Both the position numbers and the translations under genes were made by a program. A DNA stretch of 64,000 nucleotides, from NCBI GenBank assembly GCA_036245525.1, contig BTPG01000007.1:122418375-122482374 (forward strand), read 5' to 3'. The stretch is from Semisulcospira habei (lineage: Eukaryota; Mollusca; Gastropoda; Semisulcospiridae). This document shows positions 23,109-35,488 of this stretch, one piece after another. The first letter of the stretch is position 1; the number at the start of each line of letters is the position of its first letter. The notes beneath the pieces are model-generated. The model did no database searches, was not told where the DNA came from, and was given only the letters and a program-made list of their open reading frames with translations.

Positions 23109-24169
23109 CATGGGTCGCCGCCTTTACCTGTAATGCAACGATTTTGTCCGCAACTGTTAAAAAAAAAAAAAGAAGAAAAAAAGTAGTAGAAGCGTGAATT
23201 GTATCCTTGAAATGACCCCACGCTGAGCACTTGTGACGTAGAGATTCAGGGGACTCAAATCTCAAAACTTCCGACTGTCGGTCAACAACCTCGCGCGAAA
23301 TGCATTCGCCTGGAATTTCTCTCTACGGTATTTTCTAACTGAACGCATGTTCAGTTATTCTCGGTATGAAATTGATACAACAGGCCGAACAAAACGCGTG
23401 CACGCGTATCGTTGCATAACCCGCGCAATTTGTATTTATCTAGCTTTTTGTTTCTTCGCCGTTTCGACTACGGCCAGTAAGTACAGCCTACTGGCGTACT
23501 ATTATTCAGGTTTTTTTTAAAAAAATGAAATTGGTACCAACGGTATCACATAATACCTAAATACAGTTCTTTTGTTGTGTAACCCCCTAAATTGTTTATT
23601 TATTAGCATTTGTTTTCCTTAGAGGTTTGACTAAATGAAGATTAGGGTATGTTTGTACTGAGAGATGTGACTGACCAGTTACGTATTGGGGGAAAACGTT
23701 TTACTCAGGGAGCAAAGTTGTCATCTCACATGTGACAAGATGAGTCTACTTATATGGAGACTCCCGATGCCTTGAGAACGGATGACCAGGGGGGAAAGGC
23801 GCATAGAGGAAAAGATTTCAATGCACGTGTGACAGACATTATTTTTCAACCTTGTACCCGGGATACAAATTGACGTATATATCTTTACTAACAATTCTTT
23901 CTATTTCACACCTTTCTATCGTAGCTATCATCTTCAAAGCGTCTTGTACGCTCGTCCATGCCTTTTGCTGGAACCACGTTGTATTAATGCACCTTTGACG
24001 TCTGGGGTTATCTGACGCTGAATTTAAAATAATTTCAGAACACAGTCTGTTTCCACTGGTTAGTCCTTCAACGTGTATTAAATTCTTATTTCCAATATTT
24101 GACTTTTGTTTGTTCGAGTTGTTTCTTTTACTTCTTTGTTTGCTTCTTTCTTTCCTTGTCTGCGTTCGT
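23109..24169. other. Intergenic, nothing recognised
   Basis: About 1 kb of mixed sequence without a convincing frame, RNA gene or repeat. Confidence 0.5.
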
Positions 24170-24810
24170 GCACGAGTGTTCCCCTAAACACGGATGTTTG
24201 TTCTCGATATGAGCGTTCAAAGACGACCTCAACTCAATAAATACCTCGTGTAGTACTTCCGTAACAAAAAAATCTCTGACGCCGTTTTTGGGAAAACACA
24301 CACTCATTGTAGACGTGCAGCAGTACAAAGCAATCATGGCGAGTCTTCATTGACCTAGTCAGGCCTTACGTCTGATGTCTATTGTTAGTCAGCAAGAGCC
24401 ATAGGTTCTCATGAGACCTGTGACTGCAGGGGCTCATGAGAATCTATGTCTCTTGCAGACGGCACGGCTAGACTGAGTGACGTGACCAGTCAATATAGGA
24501 AAAAAAAATCCAGGAAGTGAAAAGAACCGCGAACTTAGTCAGCAAACAAAGCAAACCAACTCTTGCACTGCCTGCCCGCGCCAACTGCGACGGATTAAGT
24601 TGCTTGCATTGTGAAGGCAAAAGACGGCAAGTCCTTTTTCGCGAAAAGTGAGATTTTCATCGTAATACAATGAAAATCTCTCTTTTCACGAACTTGACTT
24701 ACTGAGTTCCTTCACAGAATAGGGTGGATGAAGAACGTTTTAGAACAATGCCTGACAAACATGGCTAAATCAGTTATTGTACTGTGCAATACCGATTCAA
24801 TCAGGCTTCA
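24170..24810 (+). repeat. Dispersed repeat, copy 1, containing a family B hairpin
   Basis: This segment is collinear with 57280-58410. Shared landmarks are GATATGAGCG, TTTTTGGG.AAA, ACGTGC.GCAGTA, the family B hairpin (24392-24456 here), a run of matches near CTGCCTGC.CGCGCCA, a small hairpin (24650-24690) and TTGTACTGTGCAATA. The second copy is longer because of extra palindromic insertions. Confidence 0.7.
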
Positions 24811-25076
24811 GCAAAATAAATTTCCAAAGGCTATATTCGAAATTTTGACACATCCTGGTACACAATCAAATTTGTTTAGCTACAGAAATTATATTGCACT
24901 TTGAAGGCGGAAAAACAGTAATTTGTTTTTGTGAAAGGGAAATTTTTTATTGTAACGTTTTAAAAACATGAACTTACTGTCTTTTGAATTCACATGGCAA
25001 TACGTGCGCCTTAACACTGGTCTCTTGTGTCTTGGCAGCTGTACAGTTTTATTGTCGTTCCGAAATGGCAGAGGGA
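24811..25076. other. Intergenic, nothing recognised
   Basis: Includes a stretch near 24890-24960 (TTGAAGGC ... TTTGTGAAAGGG) resembling part of the preceding repeat. No gene. Confidence 0.4.
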
Positions 25077-25156
25077 TTAACTCATTCGAGACGTGCCGCC
25101 TCCGGATACGCGTCATAAGCCGCGTATCCGGAGGCGGCACGTCTCGAATGAGTTAA
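25077..25156. repeat. Perfect 80-bp hairpin with TTAA ends (family D)
   Basis: Two 34-bp arms are exact complements: the left begins TTAACTCATTCGAGACGTGC and the right ends GCACGTCTCGAATGAGTTAA. A 12-base loop separates them. The ends are TTAA, and the outer TTAACTCATTC matches the TTAACTCATTC variant of family A. Confidence 0.92.
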
Positions 25157-25260
25157 TAATAAAATACATTAACAGCTGGCTTTTAGATAGTCAGTCAGTC
25201 AATCAATCAACACAAAACAAAATCTACACACGTTCTACACGTATAAGATAGATATCAGCG

Positions 25261-25313
25261 ACTGTGCGTGGGGCAACGGCGGCCGACGTCGGTCGGATGG
25301 CCATTTGCGCATT
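25261..25313 (-). repeat. Half copy of family C hairpin
   Basis: CGGCGGCCGACGTCGGTCGG followed by ATGGCCATTTGCGCA matches one arm of 17815-17910. Confidence 0.65.
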
Positions 25314-25334
25314 GGATGTACTGTCAAAGTCTGT

Positions 25335-25452
<118 letters not shown>

Positions 25453-25764
25453 ACGAATGTAGCACACCAAAAAAAGTTCAGAGTCAATTAGCGATGCAAA
25501 ATTAGGCGATTTCGTCACTAATCAAGCTTCTACTGTTCGGATTTTACCACCAGTGTCTTGGCCTATCTACGCTGATCATAACGGTGTAAATTTGGACTTT
25601 GTGCGACCACAGACTTCTGCCATCTGACTGGTTTTCCTATATCGCCATTGAACTGAGTACGGCGATCGTCGGGGTGACTGTTAATACAACACTGCCAGCT
25701 ACGTGTACTGTGTGGTACTGTGTAATACTGTGTAGCACTGTTGTGTCAATCGAACTGTGCTAAG

Positions 25765-26765
25765 ATGGCAGACAAAGAAGCTCTATCCGCAGATCCACTC
25801 GAGGTCTCTGGAACTACATCACCTTTAGTTACTGTCAATGACATCCAGCGCATAATCGACAAGCAGACACAGGTGATTGACGAGAAACTGGGGTCTCTTC
25901 GTGCTGACCTTTGTGATGTGTTGACCTCTATACAGGCGATTGGCACCGACATTGCTGACTTGAAGCAACGCGCTCGCAGTCTGGAGGACACCTGCAAGGA
26001 ACTGACTGAAAAGCAGGAGGAGGTTTCCGAGTCTGTAGAAGACTTGCAGGAGGACATGGAAGATCTGCGGAAACGCTACGAGGAAGAACTAGACAAGCTA
26101 GAGGCGTTCTCACGTAGGGACAATCTGCGACTTTTGGAATCGTGGAAACGCCAGGCGAGACCTTCGATTCCTGTGCCACCAAAGTACTGGAATGTCTGCA
26201 GGGCACAGTGCCAAATAAAACCTGGACTGAGGACGATTTGGTACGCGCACACCGGGTGGGGAACAAACCGGACTTTGCTTCTGTAGCAGCCAACCGTGCT
26301 AGAGCCAACAACAAGCCCCGCCCCATGATCGTGAAGTTCGCGAGATGGAGGGACAAGATGGACGTCCTGACCAAGGGTCGTGCTGCACTCAAGCAAAAGG
26401 GGGTTAACGTTGCTGGTGACTTAACCAACCGGCAACACGAACAGATCAGACTGCACCGGGAGAAAGGCTTTCGGGCGTACTACAAGGGGAACAAGCTGGT
26501 CGTCGCTGGACCCCTAGAGCAACGGAACTACGACACCGACAACTTCGGCCGCCGCCATGCGACAGACAACAGCGTCAACAAAAGACCGGACAACCGTACC
26601 CAAGGACTCGGTGCCGCCGCAGCTACTGGTCAGCAGGTCAACGCAACACCGGCACGTGCGTCACATTTAGTATCCCCGCTACAGCCTTCACCTAAACCAG
26701 CGAAACGGCGCCGGCCACACAGTTCCCCTACAATTGAGGTCGGGGACGAATCCAGTGACCCGTGA
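25765..26765 (+). pseudogene. LINE ORF1p (coiled coil plus L1-type RNA-binding domain), frameshifted
   Basis: Starts MADKEALSADPL. A coiled coil runs to about codon 115 (DLQEDMEDLRKRYEEELDKL), followed by the L1 ORF1 RRM start EAFSRRDNLRLL. There the frame breaks in the CTTTTGG near 26130-26137. The next frame carries WTEDDLVRAHRVG and PRPMIVKFARWRDK, hallmarks of the L1 ORF1 (transposase 22) RNA-binding region, then a C-terminal domain and a basic, Pro-rich tail. Such proteins coat LINE RNA in the ribonucleoprotein. A single-base indel explains the split. Confidence 0.8.
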
Positions 26766-26807
26766 TATGTCGGCCAAGCCGCGTCTCCCACCTCAATTGC
26801 ACGGGAT

Positions 26808-29800
26808 GTGTCGCCGATGCGCGCGTGTATTGTAGAGCAGCCAGTAGATAGTGTGTTGCATACACTTACCTTTCTGTCATGGAATGTTGATGAACTGTGG
26901 AGCAAGCTACCTGACCCAGACTTTCTACAATATGTAAGTAATTATGACATTGTGTGTTTGTTTGAAACATTTTTAGACAATGCTTTCGTCCCGCCTGACT
27001 GCTGGTCTGATTTCACGTGTTTTTCCTTACCTGCAGTCAAACTGTCACGTCAAGGAAGAAGCTCGGGAGGTGTTGTTGTGTTAGTAAAAAATGTGTATGC
27101 CAAGTTTGTTTTCAAAGTGAATATGACATGCGCTCAAAGTGTCTTTCTCAAACTTGACAGATCATTGTTTGGTACTGAATGCGATGTGCTTTTGGTCGCG
27201 TGCTATGTTCCGCCCAAGGATTCACCATTTTATAGACAATTACCGTATGACTGCTTGTTAGAAGAATTCGAACAGTGTCTTGCTAGTGCCCTCGAGCAAT
27301 TTGGAGACATTCATTTCCTAATGTGTGGTGATTTTAATGATAGAACTGGGGATTTGCAGCCTAATCCATATTTGTTTCAGCTTGATCCTGATGAAACGCT
27401 ATTAACTAATACCGCTCTATTTGAACCTTCACGATTTACTGAAGATATGACTGTAAATACATTTGGAAGAAAACTATTAGATTTGTGTGCATGTTTTGAA
27501 CTGATGATTTTGAATGGGTTCTGTAGCCCTGATCTGTCAAAGCACCTGACATTTATCTCACCCACTGGTTGTAGTATTAATGATTATTTTGTTGCATCTC
27601 CTGACTTTATTTGTTTGTGTGACAAACTTGAAGTTGGCGAGAGGATAGAGTCTGTGCACATGCCGCTGGTCCTTACTGTGTCTTGTGTACGTGTATCACC
27701 CCACAACAATGTTTCTGATGATGATACGCAGTGTTTTTCTTTTGATAAGATTATCTGGGAACCTGCTAAGGCCCAAACGCTCAGCGACAGTTTAACTACT
27801 CCTGCATTCCAGGATGCTCTAGTAGCTGCTACTGCTGAGATCGATGATGATATTAATAGTGCATTAGACATTTTCACATGTGCTATCAAAGACGCTGCTA
27901 GTTGCATGACAAAACAATTTCATTCCTCCACAGGCAACACACACAAAACAAACACCGCTAGTCACCCTTGGTTTGACCAGGAATGCAGAAATGCAAAAAT
28001 GCGAACACGTAAAGCCTTACGTACATACACAAAAAATAAAACCATGGAAAATAAAGCAACGTTTGTTAATGACAGAAAACAATACAAGAGATTACTTAGA
28101 GCTAAAGAAGTTAATTTTAAGAGGGAAACTTTTGACAAAATTCTTGAGTATAGACATAACTCTCAGGCATTTTGGAAGGAAATAAAGAAATGGAAAAGAA
28201 AACGTCGTTTAAGAAACAATATAACAAAGAAGCAGTGGTTTGATCACTTCTCTAGCATTCTAAATGAAAACATAGCACAGCAAGAGAATAATGATGATGC
28301 ATTTTTTTCAGAAGACTGAGTCTGATGAAGCCTTATTTCATGACCTAGATATTAATATAGAAGAAGCAGAAGTTATTGCTGCTTTAAAACATGCCAAAGC
28401 AGGAAAGGCCCCCGGGCCTGATGGAATTATAAATGAAGTTCTTAAAGTCTCCAACCCAGCTATCATCTCCTTTCTCACTAAGTATTTTAATGCTCTATTC
28501 GACAAAGGGTTGTTCCCCAGCGAATGGTCTAAAGCTATTATTTTCCCACTACACAAGAAAGGAGATGTAAATAATCCAGATAATTATCGTGGTATTGCTC
28601 TGATTAGCTGTGTTAGTAAACTGTATACATACATTTTGAACAGAAAGTTAACAGACTGGGCTGAGGAACACAATATTCTGTCTGAAACACAAGCCGGGTT
28701 TAGGAAATCCTATTCTACTGTGGACCATATATTTACACTTTATGCTATTGTTCAAAAACAACTTCTACAAAATAAGAAAGTTTATGTGGCTTTTGTTGAC
28801 TTTCGCAAAGCCTTCGATACTGTTAAAAGAGGTGTGCTTTGGAATATTTTACTGAAGATTGGAGTGCGCGGCAAAATGCTTTCAGCTATGAAGGCAATGT
28901 ATGACTCAGTGAAATTTTGTGTTAGAGACAGCCTGAATTGTACAGCGTTTTTTGAATGTTTCCAAGGTTTAAAACAAGGATGTTTAGCATCGCCGACATT
29001 GTTCACCTTTTTGATTAACGAGCTTGCTGTGTACATTATTGAAAATGGTAAACATGGTTTCCAACTAAAATCCGATGCAGCAGAACTGTTTTTGTTGATG
29101 TTTGCAGATGACATTGCTTTGTTTTCATCAACCCCCAATGGCCTTCAGACTCAGCTGAACAATTTATACAAAGAAGCATCTAAACTTGGTTTGTCTGTTA
29201 ACCTAGACAAGACAAAAATAATTGTGTTTCGAAATGGTGGATATTTGTCAAAATATGAAAAATGGATTTACGGGGGAACGAGGGTAGAAGTTGTCAATAT
29301 GTATAAGTACCTTGGGTTAAACTTTACCACACGTTTGAGTTTAAACACATCCGTCGATGACTTAGTGACTAAGGCAAAAATATGTGTAATCGATATTTTC
29401 TGTATGTTGAAGAAAATCAACTGCGCTAGTCCTGATGTTTTTTTCAAGCTGTTTGATGCGCAGGTTGTCCCAATTTTGTTGTATGCCTCGGAAATGTGGG
29501 GTATAAACGAGTGTGCCGAAATAGAAAGAGTCCATACATTTGCATGTAAACGTTTTCTTAATGTCAACTTCCGTACACCGAACCTGATGGTTTATGGTGA
29601 ACTTGGTCGATATCCCCTGTCAGTATTAACGTCAGTAAGATGTGTTTCCTACTGGCTTCGACTCTGTGCTTTACCTGTTACTAGGTTTGCAAATATGGCT
29701 TATCATATGCTTAAGGATTTAGACGATAAAGGGAAAGAAACATGGGTGTCAAAGATAAAGAATTTGCTTTTTCGAAATGGGTTTGGTCATGTATGGATTT

Positions 29801-30288
29801 CACAAGGTGTTGGAAACAGGAATGCTTTTATAAACAAGTTTAAACAAAGGATGGTTGATTGTTCCAAACAAAACTGGTCATCGAAGCTTTCTGAGAGTGA
29901 AGGTTTTACTGTGTATCGTAGCTTTAAACATACACTTGTCCAAGAAAATTATTTTGAACTGGTTAAGCCAACCTATGTCAAAAATCTATACATTAAATTT
30001 AGACTTGGCATAACCGAATTGCAAAGTAACAAACAAAGATATAGTACTCTCAATGCTGTAACGAAAGTGTGTCCATTGTGTGCCAAGGCTGTGGAAGATG
30101 AAATTCACTTTATGTTTTACTGTCCATTCTACGATGAACTGCGTGTCAAATACCTATGTAAGTTTGTCCTTATGGAACTCAAAAAGAAAGAATTGTGTAT
30201 CCTAGACACTACCAACCCGCAGTCTATTGCCGATTTAGCAAGATTTGTATTTCATGCATTTAAACTCCGTAGCAGCATGCTTGTATGA
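26808..30288 (+). pseudogene. LINE ORF2p: AP endonuclease and reverse transcriptase, one frameshift
   Basis: 26808-28319 encodes an AP-type endonuclease (LSWNVDEL, LFETFLDN, CGDFNDRTGD, SVHMPLVLTV) and a linker. The frame stops at 28317-28319 just after a run of seven T (28302-28308). The next frame (28291-30288) continues with the RT: GKAPGPDGI, FPLHKKGDVN, AGFRKSYST, FVDFRKAFD, LKQGCLASP and the catalytic FADDIALF. It ends with a thumb region and a C-terminal C-x2-C ... H-x4-C cluster (CPLCAKAVEDEIHFMFYC). All catalytic motifs look intact, so one homopolymer indel separates the two halves. Clade uncertain. Confidence 0.85.
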
Positions 30289-30416
30289 TTCCACGTGCAA
30301 ACTGTGGTTCTTACCCCGACCTGGTCTGTGTAGTACACGGCTGTGGCCTGGATTTGGATACCGCATTTTACATGTAGGTCAAAAGTGGCTATTATGTGCT
30401 GGCGTAGATCGAATGG

Positions 30417-30751
<335 letters not shown>

Positions 30752-31147
30752 CTGTTATACTGATTTGTTGTAGTGTGTAGCAAGGGCAAGATGGAACATA
30801 GGTCTGTGACCTAATCTTTTAGCCTTGTAAAATAGCGTTTCATTTTATTTCATTTATCGCTCATATTGTGGGTGTTACTTTGGGCCAGGCGTGCGGTTGT
30901 ATTCTCACCTCACTGACTTCGTTGGGGAAAAAAGGGGATTCCCCGCGCGCTTTTTCTCAAGAAAGGTGGAAAGCCCAGAATACCCCCAATACTTTATCGG
31001 ATTGTACATGTACTAACATACAAGTGATTGGAGCATTGCCATTGGGTCACATTTGTTTTGATCAGGTTCTGGTTTGGTTTCTCCGTTTCCAGGTAGGTGT
31101 CAAAACAAAATCTTCATGTCACCGCCTGTGTATGTGTTTGCGTGCGT

Positions 31148-31164
31148 GCGTGCGTGCGTTCGCG

Positions 31165-31235
<71 letters not shown>
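31148..31235. repeat. (GT)n microsatellite
   Basis: About 70 bp of pure GT preceded by GTGC repeats. Confidence 0.95.
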
Positions 31236-31237
<2 letters not shown>

Positions 31238-31280
31238 AAATACAAATGTACGATAAGGTTTGAGCAGCTTACAGGTTTCT

Positions 31281-31346
31281 TTTTCACCTAAGGTGATATT
31301 TGGTTGGCGGCCTTGGCCGCCAACCAAATATCACCTTAGGTGAAAA
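31281..31346. repeat. Perfect 66-bp hairpin (family G)
   Basis: Two exact 30-base arms, TTTTCACCTAAGGTGATATT onward and its complement, around CCTTGG. Only one copy is seen in the window. Confidence 0.88.
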
Positions 31347-31731
31347 TGATCCGATAGCACAGGCGAGCTCCATTACTAACAGTTTATAGCACGCGTTTTC
31401 TTTGACTTACTCATTTATTTTCTAAGAGGGAAAACACTCTTCTTTATTTACGCGGGCATTTGCATTGGACTGCACACGTAATAACTTCAGAGTGTTCTTC
31501 CGCGGAAGAAATATCGATCTCTGTATTAGAGGATCTCGTGTTTCGATAAGAAAGAAAACGATGCATATTTGGGATTCAAAAAGAAGAAGTAGCAGTAAAT
31601 TGGTAAGATAATTATCTTTTTGGGGACAATATATAACTTTTTTTACATATATTAATTTTTGGGCTAAAGCTATCGATTTTTACATTCAAAATAAACTCCC
31701 TGAGCCGACAAGAATTACTGGCGAAGCCTAA
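31347..31731. other. Intergenic, nothing recognised
   Basis: AT-rich, no gene found. Confidence 0.5.
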
Positions 31732-32343
31732 AGCATGTTCTTAATTAAACGAACTTTAGTTCGCGAACTCTGACGAACTACAGTTCACGATCTCGGACGA
31801 ACCAGGTTGGTTCTTAATTGGACGATCTAAAGATATGGCGAACCTAGTTCGAAGTAGTGCACGAACCTCGGCAAACCATAGTTCGCTGTCGGAAAAGGTT
31901 CGCTCAACGTGTTGAGCAAACAAAGGCGAACCTTTTCTCTGATTGGTCAAAACTGTTACCCTCTTCTGCGTTGGAGATAAGAAGACAGTCGCCGATACAA
32001 ACAAATATGGCGGACGGTGATATTTCACTCGTGCGAAGAACAAGACCTATTTTTATTGATTTGTGGGAGGCGCAACGCTGTTTGTGGGGTCGCTACTGCA
32101 AGGAGTACAAAAACAAACATCGTTCAAATCGCGAAGCAGCATAGCGGCAGCCATTTTGAACACCTTCGCAGACAGTAAGTACGCCGAATCAAGCACTTCA
32201 GTTAAGAAAGAGAACCATGACAAGCCTGGTTTGCTGAAGTTCGCCTAGGTTCGTTCAACCTCAATTAAGAAACAAACCAAAAGATCGCCGATCTTCTCCG
32301 ATCTAGGTTTGCCGATCAATAGTTCGTCTAATTAAGAACAGCT
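31732..32343. mobile_element. 612-bp DNA transposon remnant with TIRs
   Basis: The left end GTTCTTAATTAAACGAACT and the right end AGTTCGTCTAATTAAGAAC are inverted. A second nested pair (GGTTCTTAATTGGACGATC near 31809 and CTCAATTAAGAAACAAACC near 32260) is also visible. The inside carries a short coding remnant (32007-32144), suggesting an internally deleted Harbinger-type element. Target duplication not resolved. Confidence 0.7.
32007..32144 (+). pseudogene. MADF-like N-terminal remnant inside the TIR element
   Basis: A frame beginning MADGDISLVRRTRPIFIDL and continuing with WEAQRCLWGRYCKEYKNKH resembles the start of a MADF/Myb-like domain (IDLxxxxPxLWDxxxxxYKNK), as in the accessory protein of PIF/Harbinger transposons. 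It stops at 32142-32144. Another frame continues weakly (IAAAILNTFADS). Too short to be functional; the family call is an inference from motif shape. Confidence 0.45.
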
Positions 32344-32516
32344 CTAACTCGTAATAAAAACTAATAAGTACGCGATGTAACGCTTTGGAATGACCCCAAT
32401 GCAGAATCGATGCGTATTACATTGGCGAGAAAAAAAATTAAGAAAGGAGGATACACCGTAATATTTTGCTCTGCCAGTCTGAGCTCAATAACGCATGTAG
32501 GTCTACTTTTGCAGGT

Positions 32517-34262
32517 ATGAATACGGCTGCCACAAGCGACGATAAATCCAGTGATGTTAAGTCCAACAATCTACCATTTATTTGTCCTCTATGCTGGGAT
32601 ATTTTCACGAAACCAAAGCTGCTGCCGTGTTTTCACACGTTCTGTGAACACTGTCTCAAAAACCTCGCATCCAGAAACAATACCGGCACTTTCCCCTGTC
32701 CATCATGCCGCGTGGAGACTACAGTGCCCCCTGGCGGGGTGTTGGAATTCAGGACCAACTTCTACATCGACCCTGAAGATCTGGAGCGGGCGCGTGACGG
32801 CACGGTGTGCATGAAGCACCCGGAGTACCAACTAGATCTGTTCTGTGTCGAGTGTAACCTGCCTATCTGTCTGAAGTGTAAGATGACGAAACACGATAGA
32901 CATGAGACACAGGACCTGAGTGAAGCGGTCATCTGTATCAAGGGCCAGCTCGCCCGTGACAAGAGTCGGCTGGAGCGCTGTGTAGGGAACGTGCAGAAAC
33001 ACGTGGAGCTAGCCACACAAGAGCAACAGGCGGTGAAGGACAAACGCGCCGAGCTAGCGACCCACATACGCCACAGACAGGCCACACTAAAGGCGGCAGT
33101 CGACAAGTACACGGACGACGCGCTGGCCTCGCTAGACAAAGTCACCGCTGCCATCTCGCACACGCTCCAGGCGGACCTGCACTGTCTGCAGCAAAACCTG
33201 CAGGAGCTGACCAAGCTACAACAGCGGGTGCAGCAAACTCTGGACAGCGGAGCGTTCTCTGAGCTGGTGACTGTGGCCAGAGAGATGAGATGCGGACGTG
33301 GCAGGGAGGAAGCCGTGTAGAAGCTGACGACAAAACAGATGACGACCGTCTGCCGTCCTGCCCTCTGCTTCGCAACTACAATGGATGCCACGTTAGAGCG
33401 TGTACGCAGCTACGTAGGTAGTGCTGTTGTAGAGGATGATTCAGTGTTAGCTCCTGAAATGACAATAGTGGAGCGGTTCCGATGTCGAGAGGATCCGGAC
33501 ACTTACGTTTTTGCCCTGTGTTCCTTTGATGACGAGAGTGTATGTGTCTCGTATGATTCGTTCGTTCTGCTGAGTGGTATTTCTGCGGAGACGTTTGACA
33601 GTGATGGCGACTTTCTTGGAGCCATTGAATACGATTATCCTGGGAGGATAGCTTGTGTGAATAATGGAAAATCTGAGAACTGCATTTACCTTAGGCCTAA
33701 TAAAGGAATCAGACATAGTATTGCTAAGAAAATGTATACAAACAAGGTTTACAGATTAATCAATCAGCCGAAGGGGCAGGCTGTAATTAAAACAGACACC
33801 TTTGAATCCAAAGGCGCTAAAAATATGAAGACTACCGAAGTCTTCACCCTGCACTGTGCCGCTCATCGCACATTCGACGTTGACGCCAGTGAGCAGCTGT
33901 TTGTGGTGCTGGAGGAAGGGAAGACGCCAGACTGGCAGCGCAGAGTGCAGCTGTACCGACGCCCACAGCCGGACGCCATAGCCACGTACAGCCCGCCTGT
34001 AGCGCCGTTCCAGCCGTCGGACGTGTGTTTCTACACGCTGGGCGACCAGGAGGTGCTGCTGGTGGCTGATGAGCTGAACGACGCCATCCACATGGTGAAC
34101 GTGCAGAACGGGCGCCTGAGCTTCGCGCGCTACCTGTCCCCGGGCTGTCCGCTGCTGGTGCAGCCCACGGCGCTCAACACCGACATGAGAGGCCGCCTGT
34201 GGGTCGCCTGCAGGGGTGGCAGGATCCTCACTTGTACACCATGTTCGAAGGTAATAACTTGA
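32517..34262 (+). pseudogene. TRIM-like gene with one in-frame nonsense codon
   Basis: Start at the ATG of 32517, three bases after a good acceptor (TACTTTTGCAG, AG at 32513-32514), matching the arrangement at 13718. RING, B-box and coiled coil follow. At codon 268 (33318-33320) a TAG stands where both paralogues have CAG/CAA. The same frame then stays open from 33321 to 34262, through the NHL-like C-terminus, giving 581 codons in all. Apart from the TAG no lesion is seen, so inactivation would be very recent, polymorphic, or a sequencing error; otherwise a 267-residue RING-B-box-coiled-coil product results. The last codons (CSKVIT) overlap a possible donor AAG/GTAATA at about 34250, so a downstream exon is possible. 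Confidence 0.8.
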
Positions 34263-34494
34263 ATTTACAAAGTGGTCTGCCATTGCATTCTTGTGACTGA
34301 CAGTCCGTTGTATCAATGAGCTTGACTACCAATGATGAATGTATGTACTGCTTATTGTATGGTGTCATTACATTTTAAAAGAGAATCCTCGCGAATACGA
34401 AGGCTCGACGACCATCGGTTGACATCAATACTGATTATAGTTAGACCATTTGAATGTTCAAACATGAAAACAAATTTCTGTAGTGTCTATGTTC

Positions 34495-34533
34495 GGTGTG
34501 TGTGTGTTTGTTTGTTTGTTTGTTTTTGTGGTG

Positions 34534-34573
<40 letters not shown>

Positions 34574-34618
34574 GTGTGTGTGTGTGTGTGTGTGTGCGCG
34601 TGCGCGTGCGTGTGTCTG
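34495..34618. repeat. (GT)n microsatellite
   Basis: GT and GTTT repeats; the Val-Cys frames here are artefacts. Confidence 0.93.
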
Positions 34619-35149
34619 CTACAGATGCACCTTTGAAGGACCCCTATGCATTGTAATTTGTGGAGAGAATTGATTAATTCGTACATATTCTAACAAGATG
34701 AGGATTTCATCCCAAAGTCTACCGTATTGTTTGGAGCTCACATGCGGTTTTCTTTTAGAAACATTCAGAGTTCATGTTTAGTTTTAGGCTTATTATGATG
34801 GTCCATTCACCTCCTCTCTAATCCAACCTCTAATCAACACACACGTCGGCGCACACAAATAAAGACGGGCACACGGCGGTACCCGCCATTAGTACGCTCT
34901 GTGGGCTCGTGTAGCGACAAGAATCCATCTCCTTCTACTCTAACACACCCTCTGATCCACACACACTGGCACATTCTGTAGAAGAATAATAGCACGAGCA
35001 GTGAAATGACGTCAGTTCAAGCTTCACGTCATGTCATCATTAGTCCCGACGCTGTGTTCATAGTGACGACTCTATGTAATACGTCACTAATCGCAGTACT
35101 AACAATTTACTTAATAGAAGATAAGACTTTGCAATTATCTTCCTGATTT
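34619..35149. other. Intergenic, nothing recognised
   Basis: No gene or repeat recognised downstream of the TRIM pseudogene. Confidence 0.45.
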
Positions 35150-35488
35150 TCACACGTAGGGTTTACAGGTCACAATTTGACCTAATCCTACCCCAGAGGC
35201 GGGACAAACAGCAGGCTTATGCAAACACGGTTTATGAAAAATCATGCGGGTATTAATGAGAAGATAGGGGTTTTTTTCGTAAAAAAAAAAAAGTTATGTT
35301 AGCTGTTTTGCAAATGACTCCGAAAAAATGGTGCAGAAAGTTGATTGATTTTCACACCTAAGGCATACAGGTCACAATTGACCTAATCGTATCCAACAGC
35401 CGAGACAAACTGTAGGCTTATGTAAATACCGTATATATGAAAAATCATGCGATTATTAATTAGACGATTGCTTTTACGTAAAAAAAAT
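35150..35488 (+). repeat. Pair of diverged direct repeats (about 140 bp each)
   Basis: 35150-35290 and 35348-35488 share, in order, GATTTTCACAC, ACAGGTCACAATT, GACCTAATC, GACAAAC.G.AGGCTTATG and TGAAAAATCATGCG. They are a local duplication or two copies of one old repeat. Confidence 0.7.
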
